Origin: Pseudomonadota bacterium
Lineage (GTDB): Bacteria > Pseudomonadota > Alphaproteobacteria > Rhodobacterales > Rhodobacteraceae
Reading direction: 5' to 3'
Assembly (NCBI GenBank): GCA_027623875.1
Contig: JAQBUS010000110.1
Location: 1-5,544 of the forward strand
DNA: 5,544 bases
The translations under genes were made by a program, and so were the position numbers. The first letter of the stretch is position 1, and every line of letters begins with the position of its first letter. Shown here piece by piece: positions 1 to 5,544 of this stretch. The notes below the pieces were generated by a model. It saw only the letters and a program-made list of their open reading frames with translations. It did not search any database and was not told the origin of the DNA.

Positions 1-315
1 TATGGTTTCAATGTCAGCTATCAGATCCCATGTGGTATTATTTTCAACTGAAGCGTGTGGTTTTGAGCGTCCGCAGCCGCGTTGGTCAAATAAGATAATA
101 TGATAAATTTTAGGATTAAAATAGCGCCGCATATTTGGACTGCAACCACCTCCGGGGCCCCCATGCAGAACTACTACTGGAATCCCTTCAGGATTCCCAC
201 AGCGTTCAACATAGATTTGGTGCCCACCAGAAACAGGGATTATTTTTTGATCAAAGGGATCACAGGCTGGATATAAATAATCTGCCGCGCGGTTTTGTCC
301 TGCCGATTTGTCCAT
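1..315 (-). CDS. pip: Proline iminopeptidase (alpha/beta hydrolase), 5' part only
   Basis: This is the first 105 codons of a cytosolic serine peptidase (family S33) that removes N-terminal proline from peptides. Reading leftward from the ATG at 315, the frame is open to the window edge. Visible landmarks are the oxyanion-loop motif HGGPGGG at residues 51-57, LFDQRGCGRSKPHA at 75-88 and NTTWDLIADIE at 93-103, which together are typical of bacterial proline iminopeptidases. The catalytic serine (in GGSWGS in this family), aspartate and histidine would lie beyond the window. The start is supported by the usual N-terminal spacing to YPACDPFD (residues 15-22), although only a weak AGAG Shine-Dalgarno lies just upstream. 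The gene diverges from ubiG across 60 bp. Family assignment is secure; whether the rest of the gene is intact cannot be seen. Confidence 0.93.
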   Translation of the reverse strand, partial: MDKSAGQNRAADYLYPACDPFDQKIIPVSGGHQIYVERCGNPEGIPVVVLHGGPGGGCSPNMRRYFNPKIYHIILFDQRGCGRSKPHASVENNTTWDLIADIETI

Positions 316-324
316 GCTACTCTA

Positions 325-330
325 TATACT
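325..330 (+). promoter_or_regulatory. Possible -10 element for ubiG
   Basis: TATACT matches five of six bases of the sigma-70 -10 consensus and sits 45 bases before the ubiG start in the 60-bp divergent gap. No good -35 hexamer lies at normal spacing, so this is only a candidate. The gap is AT-rich, which makes chance matches common. Confidence 0.25.
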
Positions 331-375
331 AAATATTGTTTCTAAGAGAATGCTCAAATTTTTAAGGTTTTGTAA

Positions 376-1110
376 ATGAGTACAACGATAGATTTAAAAG
401 AAATAGAAAAATTTGATGCTATGGCAGATGAGTGGTGGGATCCTAAGGGAAAATTTAAACCCTTACATATGCTGAACCCATGTCGGTTAGATTATATTAA
501 CAAACAGATAGCCTATGAGTTTGATAGAGATCTTAAAGTAAGGCGACCTTTTCACGGATTAAGAGTTTTAGATATAGGTTGCGGAGGGGGTCTTTTAAGT
601 GAGCCAATGGCACGTTTAGGTGCGGATGTTGTTGGGGTTGACGCCGCAAGCCGAAATATTCCAGTGGCTAAAACTCACGCACAGAGATCAGGATTAACAA
701 TTGATTATAGATGTACAACAGCTGAAAGTTTAGTAAAAGACAATGAATTATTTGATGTGGTTTTAAATATGGAAGTGGTAGAACACGTTGCGAACCCACT
801 CGCCTATTTATCTGCTTGTCAAAAGCTGCTTAAGGTCGGAGGAATTATGGTTTGCTCCACTATTAACAGAAACCCAAAAAGCTATGCCATGCTTATAATT
901 GGTGCTGAATATGTCCTTAGGTGGCTTCCTAAGGGAACGCATGACTGGAACAAATTTATATCACCAAAAGAGCTTTACGATTTACTTATTAACGCTGGCT
1001 TGGAGCCTGTTGATAAAAAAGGTTTTGTTTTTAACCCCTTGTTGTGGTCTTGGGCAGTGTCAGAGAAAGATGTGTCTGTTAACTACGTGACCACAAGTAT
1101 AAAAAGATAA
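376..1110 (+). CDS. ubiG: UbiG, ubiquinone biosynthesis O-methyltransferase
   Basis: UbiG is a SAM-dependent class I methyltransferase that carries out both O-methylations in ubiquinone synthesis, on the polyprenylated ring, at the inner face of the cytoplasmic membrane. The 244 residues match the usual length. The N-terminal block FDAMADEWWDPKGKFKPLHMLNP (13-35) is diagnostic. The SAM-binding motif I, LDIGCGGG, is at 65-72, with the acidic GVDA at 87-90 ending the next strand. NMEVVEHV (131-138), STINRNPKSY (161-170) and LPKGTHDW (184-191) follow in the normal order. The region around 165-187 corresponds to the stretch implicated in membrane contact in the E. coli protein. An AAGG Shine-Dalgarno at 364-367 lies 8 bases before the ATG and supports this start. 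The gene ends one base before the stop codon of the convergent marR gene. All expected motifs are intact. Confidence 0.97.
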   Translation: MSTTIDLKEIEKFDAMADEWWDPKGKFKPLHMLNPCRLDYINKQIAYEFDRDLKVRRPFHGLRVLDIGCGGGLLSEPMARLGADVVGVDAASRNIPVAKTHAQRSGLTIDYRCTTAESLVKDNELFDVVLNMEVVEHVANPLAYLSACQKLLKVGGIMVCSTINRNPKSYAMLIIGAEYVLRWLPKGTHDWNKFISPKELYDLLINAGLEPVDKKGFVFNPLLWSWAVSEKDVSVNYVTTSIKR

Positions 1111-1111
1111 C

Positions 1112-1555
1112 TTAAAGACCCTCGTTTAGTTTAATTCGTAGATCTCTCAAGACTGGCACAGCTTTTTGTAACCTATCAACCCCCACATTAGCTAAAAAAG
1201 CGTCGATAAGAGGAGTGATTTTTTTAAGTGCTGTGTCTCGAGCTGAACGTCCTGAAGGACTAAGCGTAATCAGTTTTCTTCTAGCATCAGCCCAGTCGGG
1301 GGTTATACTTATGTGCCCAGCCCAATCTAGCTTTGTTAGCGTGTTTGTCATAGCTCCTTTTGTTAGATTAAAGGTGCGGGCAATTTGGGCAGGCGTTCTT
1401 GATTCTTTTATTCCAGCTAGATGGTTAAGAACAGAAAATTGTGAAAACTCCATGCCCTTTGGTAGGGCTCGAGTTAGCTGAGCTTTAGCTAATTGCTCCA
1501 CCATAAAAAGCTCGCTAAAAAGAGTTATTGCTAATGAATCTTTAGAATTGGACAT
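1112..1555 (-). CDS. MarR-family transcriptional regulator
   Basis: This 147-residue protein has the size and plan of a MarR-type winged helix-turn-helix repressor, expected to act as a dimer in the cytoplasm. The N-terminal helix (about 6-30) and C-terminal helix (about 105-145) would form the dimer interface. The helix-turn-helix spans about 54-80 (TPAQIARTFNLTKGAMTNTL), and the wing is at 83-102 with the family's D-x-R residues as D90 and R92 (WADARRKLITLSPSGR). The ligand and targets cannot be read from sequence. The Shine-Dalgarno is weak; the ATG at 1555 is preferred because the dimerisation helix begins directly after it. An internal Met18 start would cut into that helix. The gene lies 68 bases downstream of grxC on the same strand, so the two may be cotranscribed, and a perfect inverted repeat (1575-1611) just upstream could be an autoregulatory operator. 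No gene symbol is justified. Confidence 0.9.
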   Translation of the reverse strand: MSNSKDSLAITLFSELFMVEQLAKAQLTRALPKGMEFSQFSVLNHLAGIKESRTPAQIARTFNLTKGAMTNTLTKLDWAGHISITPDWADARRKLITLSPSGRSARDTALKKITPLIDAFLANVGVDRLQKAVPVLRDLRIKLNEGL

Positions 1556-1574
1556 AAATTTACCGTTGAAATAG

Positions 1575-1611
1575 TTTTATAAGGGGGTGGTGAAAATAAC
1601 TTCTTATAAAA
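1575..1611. repeat. 9-bp perfect inverted repeat upstream of marR
   Basis: TTTTATAAG (1575-1583) is the exact reverse complement of CTTATAAAA (1603-1611), with 19 bases between the arms. It lies wholly in the 68-base gap between grxC and marR, with its near edge 20 bases before the marR start. The marR-proximal arm contains a TATAAA that could serve as a -10 on the minus strand. MarR proteins commonly bind dyads near their own promoters, so this is a plausible operator. The arms are AT-rich, the spacer is long for a single MarR site, and chance is a real alternative. Confidence 0.35.
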
Positions 1612-1623
1612 ACAAAAATTTTT

Positions 1624-1881
1624 TTATTTTTGGAGCAAGGCATCTAACCGACCAATCTGTTCCAAGGCAGCTATCTCATTATAACCACCAATGTGTATTT
1701 CATTTATAAAAATTTGAGGGACGGTGTAGACACCAAAAGATCGGTTAATCATTTCCTGCCTTTTTTCAGGACTTAAAGATAGGTCGATTTCAGTAAACAG
1801 AGTGTTTTTCTCTCTTAATAAGTTTTTAGCAGCGTAGCAGTATCCACAAAATGGAGATGTGTAAATTTCAATTTTTGACAT
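1624..1881 (-). CDS. grxC: Glutaredoxin (GrxC type, dithiol CGYC)
   Basis: This small thiol-disulfide oxidoreductase reduces protein and mixed disulfides with glutathione in the cytoplasm. From the ATG at 1881 it is 85 residues, the normal size for glutaredoxin 3. The active site C12-G-Y-C15 sits in YTSPFCGYC at the end of the first strand. The cis-proline loop TVPQIF is at 53-58 and the glutathione-contacting GG pair at 65-66, where the usual GGCDD or GGSDD reads GGYNE. The frame stays open 35 codons further upstream to an ATG at 1986. That extension (MVIPFNIIKLSLINF...) is low-complexity AT-rich translation, and a GGA Shine-Dalgarno at 1890-1892 lies 8 bases before the 1881 start, so the short form is chosen. 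CGYC in place of CPYC still carries both cysteines. The stop is followed on its own strand by a T-rich tract (TTTTTGTTTTT) with no strong hairpin. Confidence 0.93.
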   Translation of the reverse strand: MSKIEIYTSPFCGYCYAAKNLLREKNTLFTEIDLSLSPEKRQEMINRSFGVYTVPQIFINEIHIGGYNEIAALEQIGRLDALLQK

Positions 1882-1978
1882 ATTGTTTATCCAAATGTTT
1901 TTATACCTACTGTATCGATTGAAAACACTGGTATGCAATAAAAAATTTATAAGAGATAATTTTATAATATTAAAAGGA

Positions 1979-2005
1979 ATGACCATACGTATTTAATTTT
2001 ATAAT
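1979..2005 (+). promoter_or_regulatory. Candidate promoter of the methyltransferase-hemH unit
   Basis: A perfect TATAAT at 2000-2005 is preceded by ATGACC (1979-1984), which matches four of six bases of TTGACA with a short 15-base spacer. Transcription would start near 2012, at the edge of the inverted repeat 2014-2043. A second perfect TATAAT at 1963-1968 has no recognisable -35. The region is AT-rich, so either could be a chance match. It serves the (+) strand of the 186-bp divergent gap; I saw no convincing promoter for grxC on the other strand. Confidence 0.4.
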
Positions 2006-2013
2006 GAGACGTT

Positions 2014-2043
2014 GCCTATTTGTTAAATGATTGCCAAATAGGC
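2014..2043. repeat. 9-bp perfect inverted repeat in the methyltransferase leader
   Basis: GCCTATTTG (2014-2022) is the exact reverse complement of CAAATAGGC (2035-2043), with a 12-base loop. It is tipped by GCC/GGC in otherwise AT-rich DNA and ends 24 bases before the start codon at 2068. As DNA it could be an operator just downstream of the candidate -10; as RNA it would be a hairpin at the very 5' end of the transcript. The bases that follow (GGTGTTGTTTGATTTGG) are T-rich but not a clean T run, so an intrinsic terminator or attenuator is less likely. Confidence 0.5.
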
Positions 2044-2067
2044 GGTGTTGTTTGATTTGGAAAAAAT

Positions 2068-2928
2068 ATGAGCTCTTCGGAGGCACTTTATGATAGGCAA
2101 GCTCTTACTAGAAACCGTTTACGATCGTCTAGTATAACCGCGTCTAATTTTCTTTTAGAAGAGGTGGCTCAAGAACTAAAAGAGAGGTTGTTAGATTCAA
2201 ATAGATCATTTTTTAAGTCGGCTATTGTTACCGGAAATCCGAACTTTTGGAAGCAGTGGATGCCGGACGCAGAAATATTAAAGGACGATGACATTCTGAG
2301 TTTCGAGGGTGAGCGTTATGATTTAATAATTCACGCTATGTGCTTACATTGGTCTAATGACCCTGTTGGTCAGCTGGTTCAGTGCAAAAAGGCGCTCAAA
2401 CCAGATGGGTTATTTTTGGGGTCTTTGCTTGGAGGTCAAACCTTAAGTGAATTAAGGCAAGCTCTATTGGTAGCAGAATCAACGGTAAGTAACGGGGTGT
2501 CACCCAGGTTATCCCCAACCGTTGACATCCGAGAAGTTGGGAATCTTCTCCAGAGAGTCGGCTTGACACTTCCTGTTGCAGACGCTTCTAAGCTTAATGT
2601 TAGCTACGGGTCTGTTTATCACTTGATGCGGGATCTAAGGGCAATGGGAGAAACAAATGTTTTAAAAAGACGGATGAAAACATTTACATCTAGGAGGTTG
2701 TTTTTAGAAGTTAATCGAATTTATTCAAAAAACCATAAATTAGAAGATGATAAAATTAGAGCAACTTTTGAATTAATTTTCTTGGCGGGTTGGGCCCCTG
2801 ATATTAGCCAACCTCAACCCTTAAGGCCTGGCTCGGCACAAACACACTTTTCAGAGGTTTTAAACAATATTAATGAAAACCTTGGACCTTTTTCACATTT
2901 AGATAAAGAGAAGCAGCAAGATGAATAA
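2068..2928 (+). CDS. BioC/NDUFAF5-like methyltransferase-fold protein
   Basis: This 286-residue protein belongs to the alphaproteobacterial family usually annotated as SAM-dependent methyltransferase, related to mitochondrial NDUFAF5 and to BioC. Family-typical blocks are YDRQALTRNRLR (8-19), YDLIIHAMCLHWSNDPVGQLVQCKKALKPDGLFLG (84-118), GGQTLSELR (122-130), MRDLRAMGETN (187-197), FELIFLAGWAP (234-244) and PLRPGSA (251-257). The usual SAM-binding motif I (D/E-h-G-x-G-x-G) is not recognisable: the expected region reads KSAIVTGNPNFW (50-61). Methyltransferase activity is therefore uncertain. Human NDUFAF5 is an arginine hydroxylase acting on complex I subunit NDUFS7, so a role in complex I assembly is possible but not shown here. 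No biotin genes are nearby, which argues against calling it BioC. GGA at 2059-2061 supports the start. The end overlaps hemH by 8 bases, implying one transcript. Confidence 0.88.
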   Translation: MSSSEALYDRQALTRNRLRSSSITASNFLLEEVAQELKERLLDSNRSFFKSAIVTGNPNFWKQWMPDAEILKDDDILSFEGERYDLIIHAMCLHWSNDPVGQLVQCKKALKPDGLFLGSLLGGQTLSELRQALLVAESTVSNGVSPRLSPTVDIREVGNLLQRVGLTLPVADASKLNVSYGSVYHLMRDLRAMGETNVLKRRMKTFTSRRLFLEVNRIYSKNHKLEDDKIRATFELIFLAGWAPDISQPQPLRPGSAQTHFSEVLNNINENLGPFSHLDKEKQQDE

Positions 2929-3964
2929 GATATTATTAGAAAATATGCCGGCAGACCATCCACAAGTGAAACATGGTAGGGTTGGTGTTCTTTTAGCAAA
3001 TTTAGGAACACCAGATCATTATTCTTACTGGCCGATGCGGCGTTATTTAGGAGAATTTTTATCTGATAAGAGAGTGGTAGATTATTCTCCATGGCTCTGG
3101 CAGCCTTTGCTACAATTGGTTATTTTAACTAAGAGGCCTTTTTCGAGTGGTAAAGCTTATAAAAGCATTTGGAATCATGAGCAAAATGAAAGCCCACTTT
3201 TAACTATAACTAAAGCTCAGACGATGAAAATCAAAGATGAGATGAAGAAAAAGTACGGAGAAAACGTAATGGTTGACTTCTGTATGAGGTACGGAAACCC
3301 CTCTACTAAGTTAAAGGTTAGACAGATGGTTGCTTCGGGTTGTGACAAGATACTTTTTTTTCCGTTGTACCCTCATTATGCCGGTGCAACTTCGGCGACT
3401 GCCAATGACGAGTTTTTTAGAGCGCTTATGCGAGAAAAGTGGCAACCATCTTCTAGAACTGTACCAGCATACTTTGAAAGTGTCAGCTTTATTGACGCTT
3501 TAGCCAAATCTGTGGAGGCAAAATATAAGAACGATAAAGATCGACCAGATGTCTTGGTATGTTCGTATCACGGGGTACCTAAAAGATATTTACTGGAGGG
3601 TGATCCCTACCATTGCCAGTGTCAAAAAACCACGAGGCTTTTAAGAGAAAGATTGGCTTGGAAAAAAACAGATGTTGTTACTACATTTCAATCGCGGTTT
3701 GGGCCTGAAGAGTGGTTGAAGCCTTATACAGTTAAAGAGGTTGCTCGTTTGGCTAAGGAGGGGAAAAAGAAAATAGCAGTTATAGCACCAGCATTTTCGT
3801 CAGATTGCATCGAAACACTTGAGGAAATCAATGAGGAAATTAAAGAAAGTTTTGAAAATGCCGGCGGTGAGAATTTTCTATATATCCCTTGTTTAAATGA
3901 TAGCCCCAACCATATTTCGTCACTGTTAGGAATTATCGAAGAGAATTTGGTAGGTTGGCTCTGA
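2921..3964 (+). CDS. hemH: Ferrochelatase (HemH)
   Basis: HemH inserts ferrous iron into protoporphyrin IX, the last step of protoheme synthesis, at the cytoplasmic face of the membrane. The 347 residues are normal for proteobacteria. Landmarks in order are VGVLLANLGTPD (21-32), MRRYLGEFLSDKRVVDY (39-55), MRYGNPS (122-128), FFPLYPHYAGATSATANDEFF (146-166), SYHGVPKRY (215-223), DPYHCQCQKTTRLLRERL (228-245), TTFQSRFGPEEWLKPYT (254-270) and CIETLEEI (296-303). His217 in SYHG is the conserved metal-site histidine, and the acidic CIETLEE segment lines the opposite side of the cleft. The start overlaps the previous stop codon region (ATGAATAA), with GAGAAG 7 bases before it. An ATG at 2945 is an alternative start that would also keep the conserved core. 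The overlap suggests translational coupling to the upstream methyltransferase-like gene. Confidence 0.97.
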   Translation: MNKILLENMPADHPQVKHGRVGVLLANLGTPDHYSYWPMRRYLGEFLSDKRVVDYSPWLWQPLLQLVILTKRPFSSGKAYKSIWNHEQNESPLLTITKAQTMKIKDEMKKKYGENVMVDFCMRYGNPSTKLKVRQMVASGCDKILFFPLYPHYAGATSATANDEFFRALMREKWQPSSRTVPAYFESVSFIDALAKSVEAKYKNDKDRPDVLVCSYHGVPKRYLLEGDPYHCQCQKTTRLLRERLAWKKTDVVTTFQSRFGPEEWLKPYTVKEVARLAKEGKKKIAVIAPAFSSDCIETLEEINEEIKESFENAGGENFLYIPCLNDSPNHISSLLGIIEENLVGWL

Positions 3965-4010
3965 TTTAAAACCGTATCATTTTTTTAAATCAAAGATTTA
4001 GAGTAAATCT
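3962..4010. terminator. Possible weak bidirectional terminator between hemH and mutT
   Basis: The 33-base convergent gap, with both flanking stop codons, holds two perfect stems. TGATTTAAAA (3962-3971) pairs with TTTTAAATCA (3983-3992) across 11 bases, and AGATTTA (3994-4000) pairs with TAAATCT (4004-4010) across 3 bases. Both are almost free of G and C, and neither is followed by a clean T run directly after the stem, so termination strength is doubtful. The position between two converging genes is the main support. Confidence 0.4.
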
Positions 4011-4396
4011 CGTAGGACAGCTATGACTGGAATATCCGCTGGTAAAATTGGTAACTCCAGCATTTGTTTGGGTGTGAGCCACTTAATTAACTGATTTTCA
4101 CGGGGCTCAACGATTCCTTCCCACTTTCTACAAATATAAAGGGGCATCAGGAGGTGAAAATCGGAGTAAGCATGGCTAACAAATGTTAGCGGGGATAGGC
4201 AGCTTCCCCAGGTGTTAATGCCCAACTCTTCATTTAACTCACGAATTAGGGCCTTTTCTGGGGTTTCACTTTTCTCAACCTTTCCTCCTGGAAACTCCCA
4301 CATGTGTCCCATAGGTTTATGTGCTGGACGTTGGGCGAGCAATACTTTCCCATCGGTGTCAACCAAGGCGGCGGCGACCACTAATGTGATTTTCAT
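3998..4396 (-). CDS. mutT: MutT-type Nudix hydrolase (8-oxo-dGTP diphosphatase)
   Basis: MutT-type proteins hydrolyse oxidised guanine nucleotides such as 8-oxo-dGTP to monophosphates, preventing A:T to C:G mutations. The 132 residues match the family. The Nudix box G-x5-E-x7-REUxEExGU is complete at 38-60, with G38, E44, R52, E53, E56, E57 and G59 all present. It is preceded by the MutT-like LLAQRP (19-24) and WEFPGG (33-38), and followed by SHAYSDFHLLMPLYIC (74-89). A strong AGGAG Shine-Dalgarno (4403-4407 on the minus strand) lies 6 bases before the ATG. The gene starts 22 bases after the argJ stop codon, so an argJ-mutT operon is likely. Its 3' end converges on hemH. Exact substrate preference among Nudix hydrolases cannot be proven from sequence, but WEFPGGK and FHLLMP point to MutT rather than an NADH or ADP-ribose hydrolase. 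Confidence 0.93.
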   Translation of the reverse strand: MKITLVVAAALVDTDGKVLLAQRPAHKPMGHMWEFPGGKVEKSETPEKALIRELNEELGINTWGSCLSPLTFVSHAYSDFHLLMPLYICRKWEGIVEPRENQLIKWLTPKQMLELPILPADIPVIAVLRDLL

Positions 4397-4418
4397 TTTT
4401 ATCTCCTAAGGAAGTATT

Positions 4419-5544
4419 TTAAGATCTGTAGTCTGCGTTAATTTCAATATAAGCGTGCGTTAGGTCGCAGGTCCAAACAGTGGTGCTGTGTTTTCCTAAA
4501 CCTAGATCAACTGTTACAACGATATTTCTGTTTTTCATATATTCAGCAGCTTTTTTTTCTGAATAATGGGGGGAAACCCAACCGTTTTCAGTCACTAAAA
4601 GGCTGCCTAGATGAATTTTTAATTTATCTCTATCTGCTTGAGCTCCAGATTTTCCAACGGCCATTACTATACGCCCCCAATTTGGGTCTTCACCAGCTAT
4701 AGCTGTTTTAACTAGTGGAGAATTTGCAATAGACATGGCCACCTTGTGGGAATCTTTTTTGGATATAGCACCAACCACACTTACCTCAACAAATTTAGTG
4801 GCCCCCTCTCCATCTCTAATAACTTGATGGCACAGATCTAGCATTACGGCCTTCAAAGCTATTTTAAAGGCTTTAGAAGCTGCGGATCTTGTCGATGTTA
4901 TTTCCACCATATTAGATTGGCCCGTGGCAGCTACTAAGAGTGTGTCGGAAGTAGATGTATCTCCGTCAACTGTTATACAGTTAAATGTAATTGAAGAGAG
5001 GTCACTTACATGTTTTTGTAAGATTTTTTGAGAAATTTTTACATCAGAAAAAATGTAAACAAGCATAGTCGCCATATCTGGTGCAATCATACCAGAGCCT
5101 TTTGCAATACCACTGATTTTTATTTTTTCTCCTTCAATCATTACCTCTGCTGTGGCACCTTTTGGAAAAGTATCGGTAGTCATGATTGCTTGAGCAGCAT
5201 CAGAAATCTTGTTGGGCGAAAGAGTTTCGTGTAATTTTCCTATAGATTTGGTAATTTTACTAGTCGGGAGGGGCTCTCCTATTACTCCGGTAGATGACGT
5301 GTAAATATGGGTGTTAGGTATTTTTAGAGTTTCTGTCGTTACCCTTATGATTTCATCAACGGCGTTTTGGCCATTTTTCCCGGTAAATGCATTTGAATTT
5401 CCAGAGTTTACTAAAAATGCAAACCCCTTACCTTCATTTTTACTAACACTAATTTTTTTTTGGCAATCGAGTACTGAAGCTGATCGGGTTGCTGATTGAG
5501 TGAATACGCCGGCAATAGTAGACCCAGGAACGATACTTGCTAAC
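4419..5544 (-). CDS. argJ: ArgJ, bifunctional ornithine acetyltransferase/N-acetylglutamate synthase, 5' end cut
   Basis: ArgJ moves the acetyl group from N-acetylornithine to glutamate in the cyclic arginine pathway; many members also make N-acetylglutamate from acetyl-CoA. The frame is open from the right window edge to the stop at 4419, giving 374 visible residues. The family is about 400 or more long, so roughly the first 30 residues lie outside. Conserved parts include LVNSGNSNAFTG (usually VNAGNANA), AIMTTDTFPK, KGSGMIAPDMATML, TVDGDTSTSD, GEDPNWGR and the C-terminal TCDLTHAYIEINADYRS. The precursor is cut by itself between the Ala and Thr of MATML; the Thr codon is at 5067-5069, and this Thr becomes the catalytic N-terminus of the beta chain. 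An internal ATG at 5183 (MTTDTF) is not the start, since conserved ArgJ sequence continues upstream of it without interruption. mutT follows after 22 bases, probably in the same transcript. Confidence 0.97.
   Translation of the reverse strand, partial: LASIVPGSTIAGVFTQSATRSASVLDCQKKISVSKNEGKGFAFLVNSGNSNAFTGKNGQNAVDEIIRVTTETLKIPNTHIYTSSTGVIGEPLPTSKITKSIGKLHETLSPNKISDAAQAIMTTDTFPKGATAEVMIEGEKIKISGIAKGSGMIAPDMATMLVYIFSDVKISQKILQKHVSDLSSITFNCITVDGDTSTSDTLLVAATGQSNMVEITSTRSAASKAFKIALKAVMLDLCHQVIRDGEGATKFVEVSVVGAISKKDSHKVAMSIANSPLVKTAIAGEDPNWGRIVMAVGKSGAQADRDKLKIHLGSLLVTENGWVSPHYSEKKAAEYMKNRNIVVTVDLGLGKHSTTVWTCDLTHAYIEINADYRS

Noticed and set aside
135..332. A 65-codon plus-strand open frame opposite the iminopeptidase gene
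   Set aside because: The opposite strand encodes HGGPGGG and DQRGCGRS in frame; the plus-strand product resembles nothing and crosses the divergent promoter gap.
1215..1481. An 88-codon plus-strand open frame inside marR
   Set aside because: It is antisense to a clear MarR gene, has no recognisable domain or Shine-Dalgarno, and is explained as a shadow frame.
1882..1986. An in-frame 35-codon N-terminal extension of the glutaredoxin to an ATG at 1986
   Set aside because: The extension is AT-rich, low-complexity translation with no family resemblance. The start at 1881 gives the normal 85-residue glutaredoxin and has a Shine-Dalgarno at the right distance.
2068..2928. Annotation of the methyltransferase-like gene as bioC (malonyl-ACP methyltransferase)
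   Set aside because: SAM motif I is missing, no biotin genes are nearby, and the conserved blocks fit the alphaproteobacterial NDUFAF5-like family better.
4419..5183. A short 254-residue ArgJ beginning at the ATG at 5183
   Set aside because: Conserved ArgJ sequence (LVNSGNSNAFTG and others) continues in frame upstream to the window edge without a stop, so this Met is internal.
1..5544. Mobile elements, CRISPR arrays, tRNA or rRNA genes, defence or toxin-antitoxin cassettes
   Set aside because: I saw no transposase, integrase, regularly spaced repeats, tRNA-like cloverleaf or rRNA sequence. Nearly all DNA is explained by conserved housekeeping genes.

Overview
This AT-rich window (GC about 40% by eye) carries ordinary, densely packed bacterial housekeeping genes. 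Several proteins resemble alphaproteobacterial versions, and by memory of the families those of Rhodobacterales in particular. The strongest cues are ferrochelatase (GVLLANLGTPD...YW.MRRYLGEFLSD), MutT (WEFPGGKVE...DFHLLMPL), the BioC/NDUFAF5-like methyltransferase (HAMCLHWSNDPVGQLVQ, MRDLRAMGETN) and UbiG. Rhodobacterales-like proteins in AT-rich DNA suggest a low-GC marine lineage of that group. This is an inference from protein resemblance, with no database search behind it.

Layout, left to right. At 1-315 (-) is the 5' part of a proline iminopeptidase gene, cut by the window edge. It diverges from ubiG (376-1110, +), with 60 bp between the two starts. ubiG meets a MarR-family regulator gene (1112-1555, -) tail to tail, with one base between the stop codons. 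Upstream of marR on the same strand is grxC, a glutaredoxin gene whose best start is at 1881, giving 85 residues. A 186-bp divergent region (1882-2067) holds a candidate promoter and a perfect 9-bp inverted repeat. It leads into a two-gene (+) unit: a BioC/NDUFAF5-like methyltransferase (2068-2928) overlapping hemH (2921-3964) by 8 bases. hemH converges on a (-) strand pair, mutT (3998-4396) and argJ (4419 to beyond the window end). A short AT-rich gap between hemH and mutT carries alternating GATTTA/TAAATC blocks that could fold as a weak bidirectional terminator.

How the genes work together: UbiG (ubiquinone), HemH (heme) and perhaps the NDUFAF5-like protein (complex I assembly in mitochondria) all serve respiratory cofactors or complexes. 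Glutaredoxin and MutT deal with redox balance and oxidised nucleotides. ArgJ belongs to arginine synthesis and the iminopeptidase to peptide turnover. I found no mobile element, CRISPR array, tRNA, rRNA or defence cassette, and no convincing new multi-gene system. The points most worth a second look are the methyltransferase with no recognisable SAM-binding glycine motif, the 2014-2043 inverted repeat in its leader, and the inverted repeat just upstream of marR.
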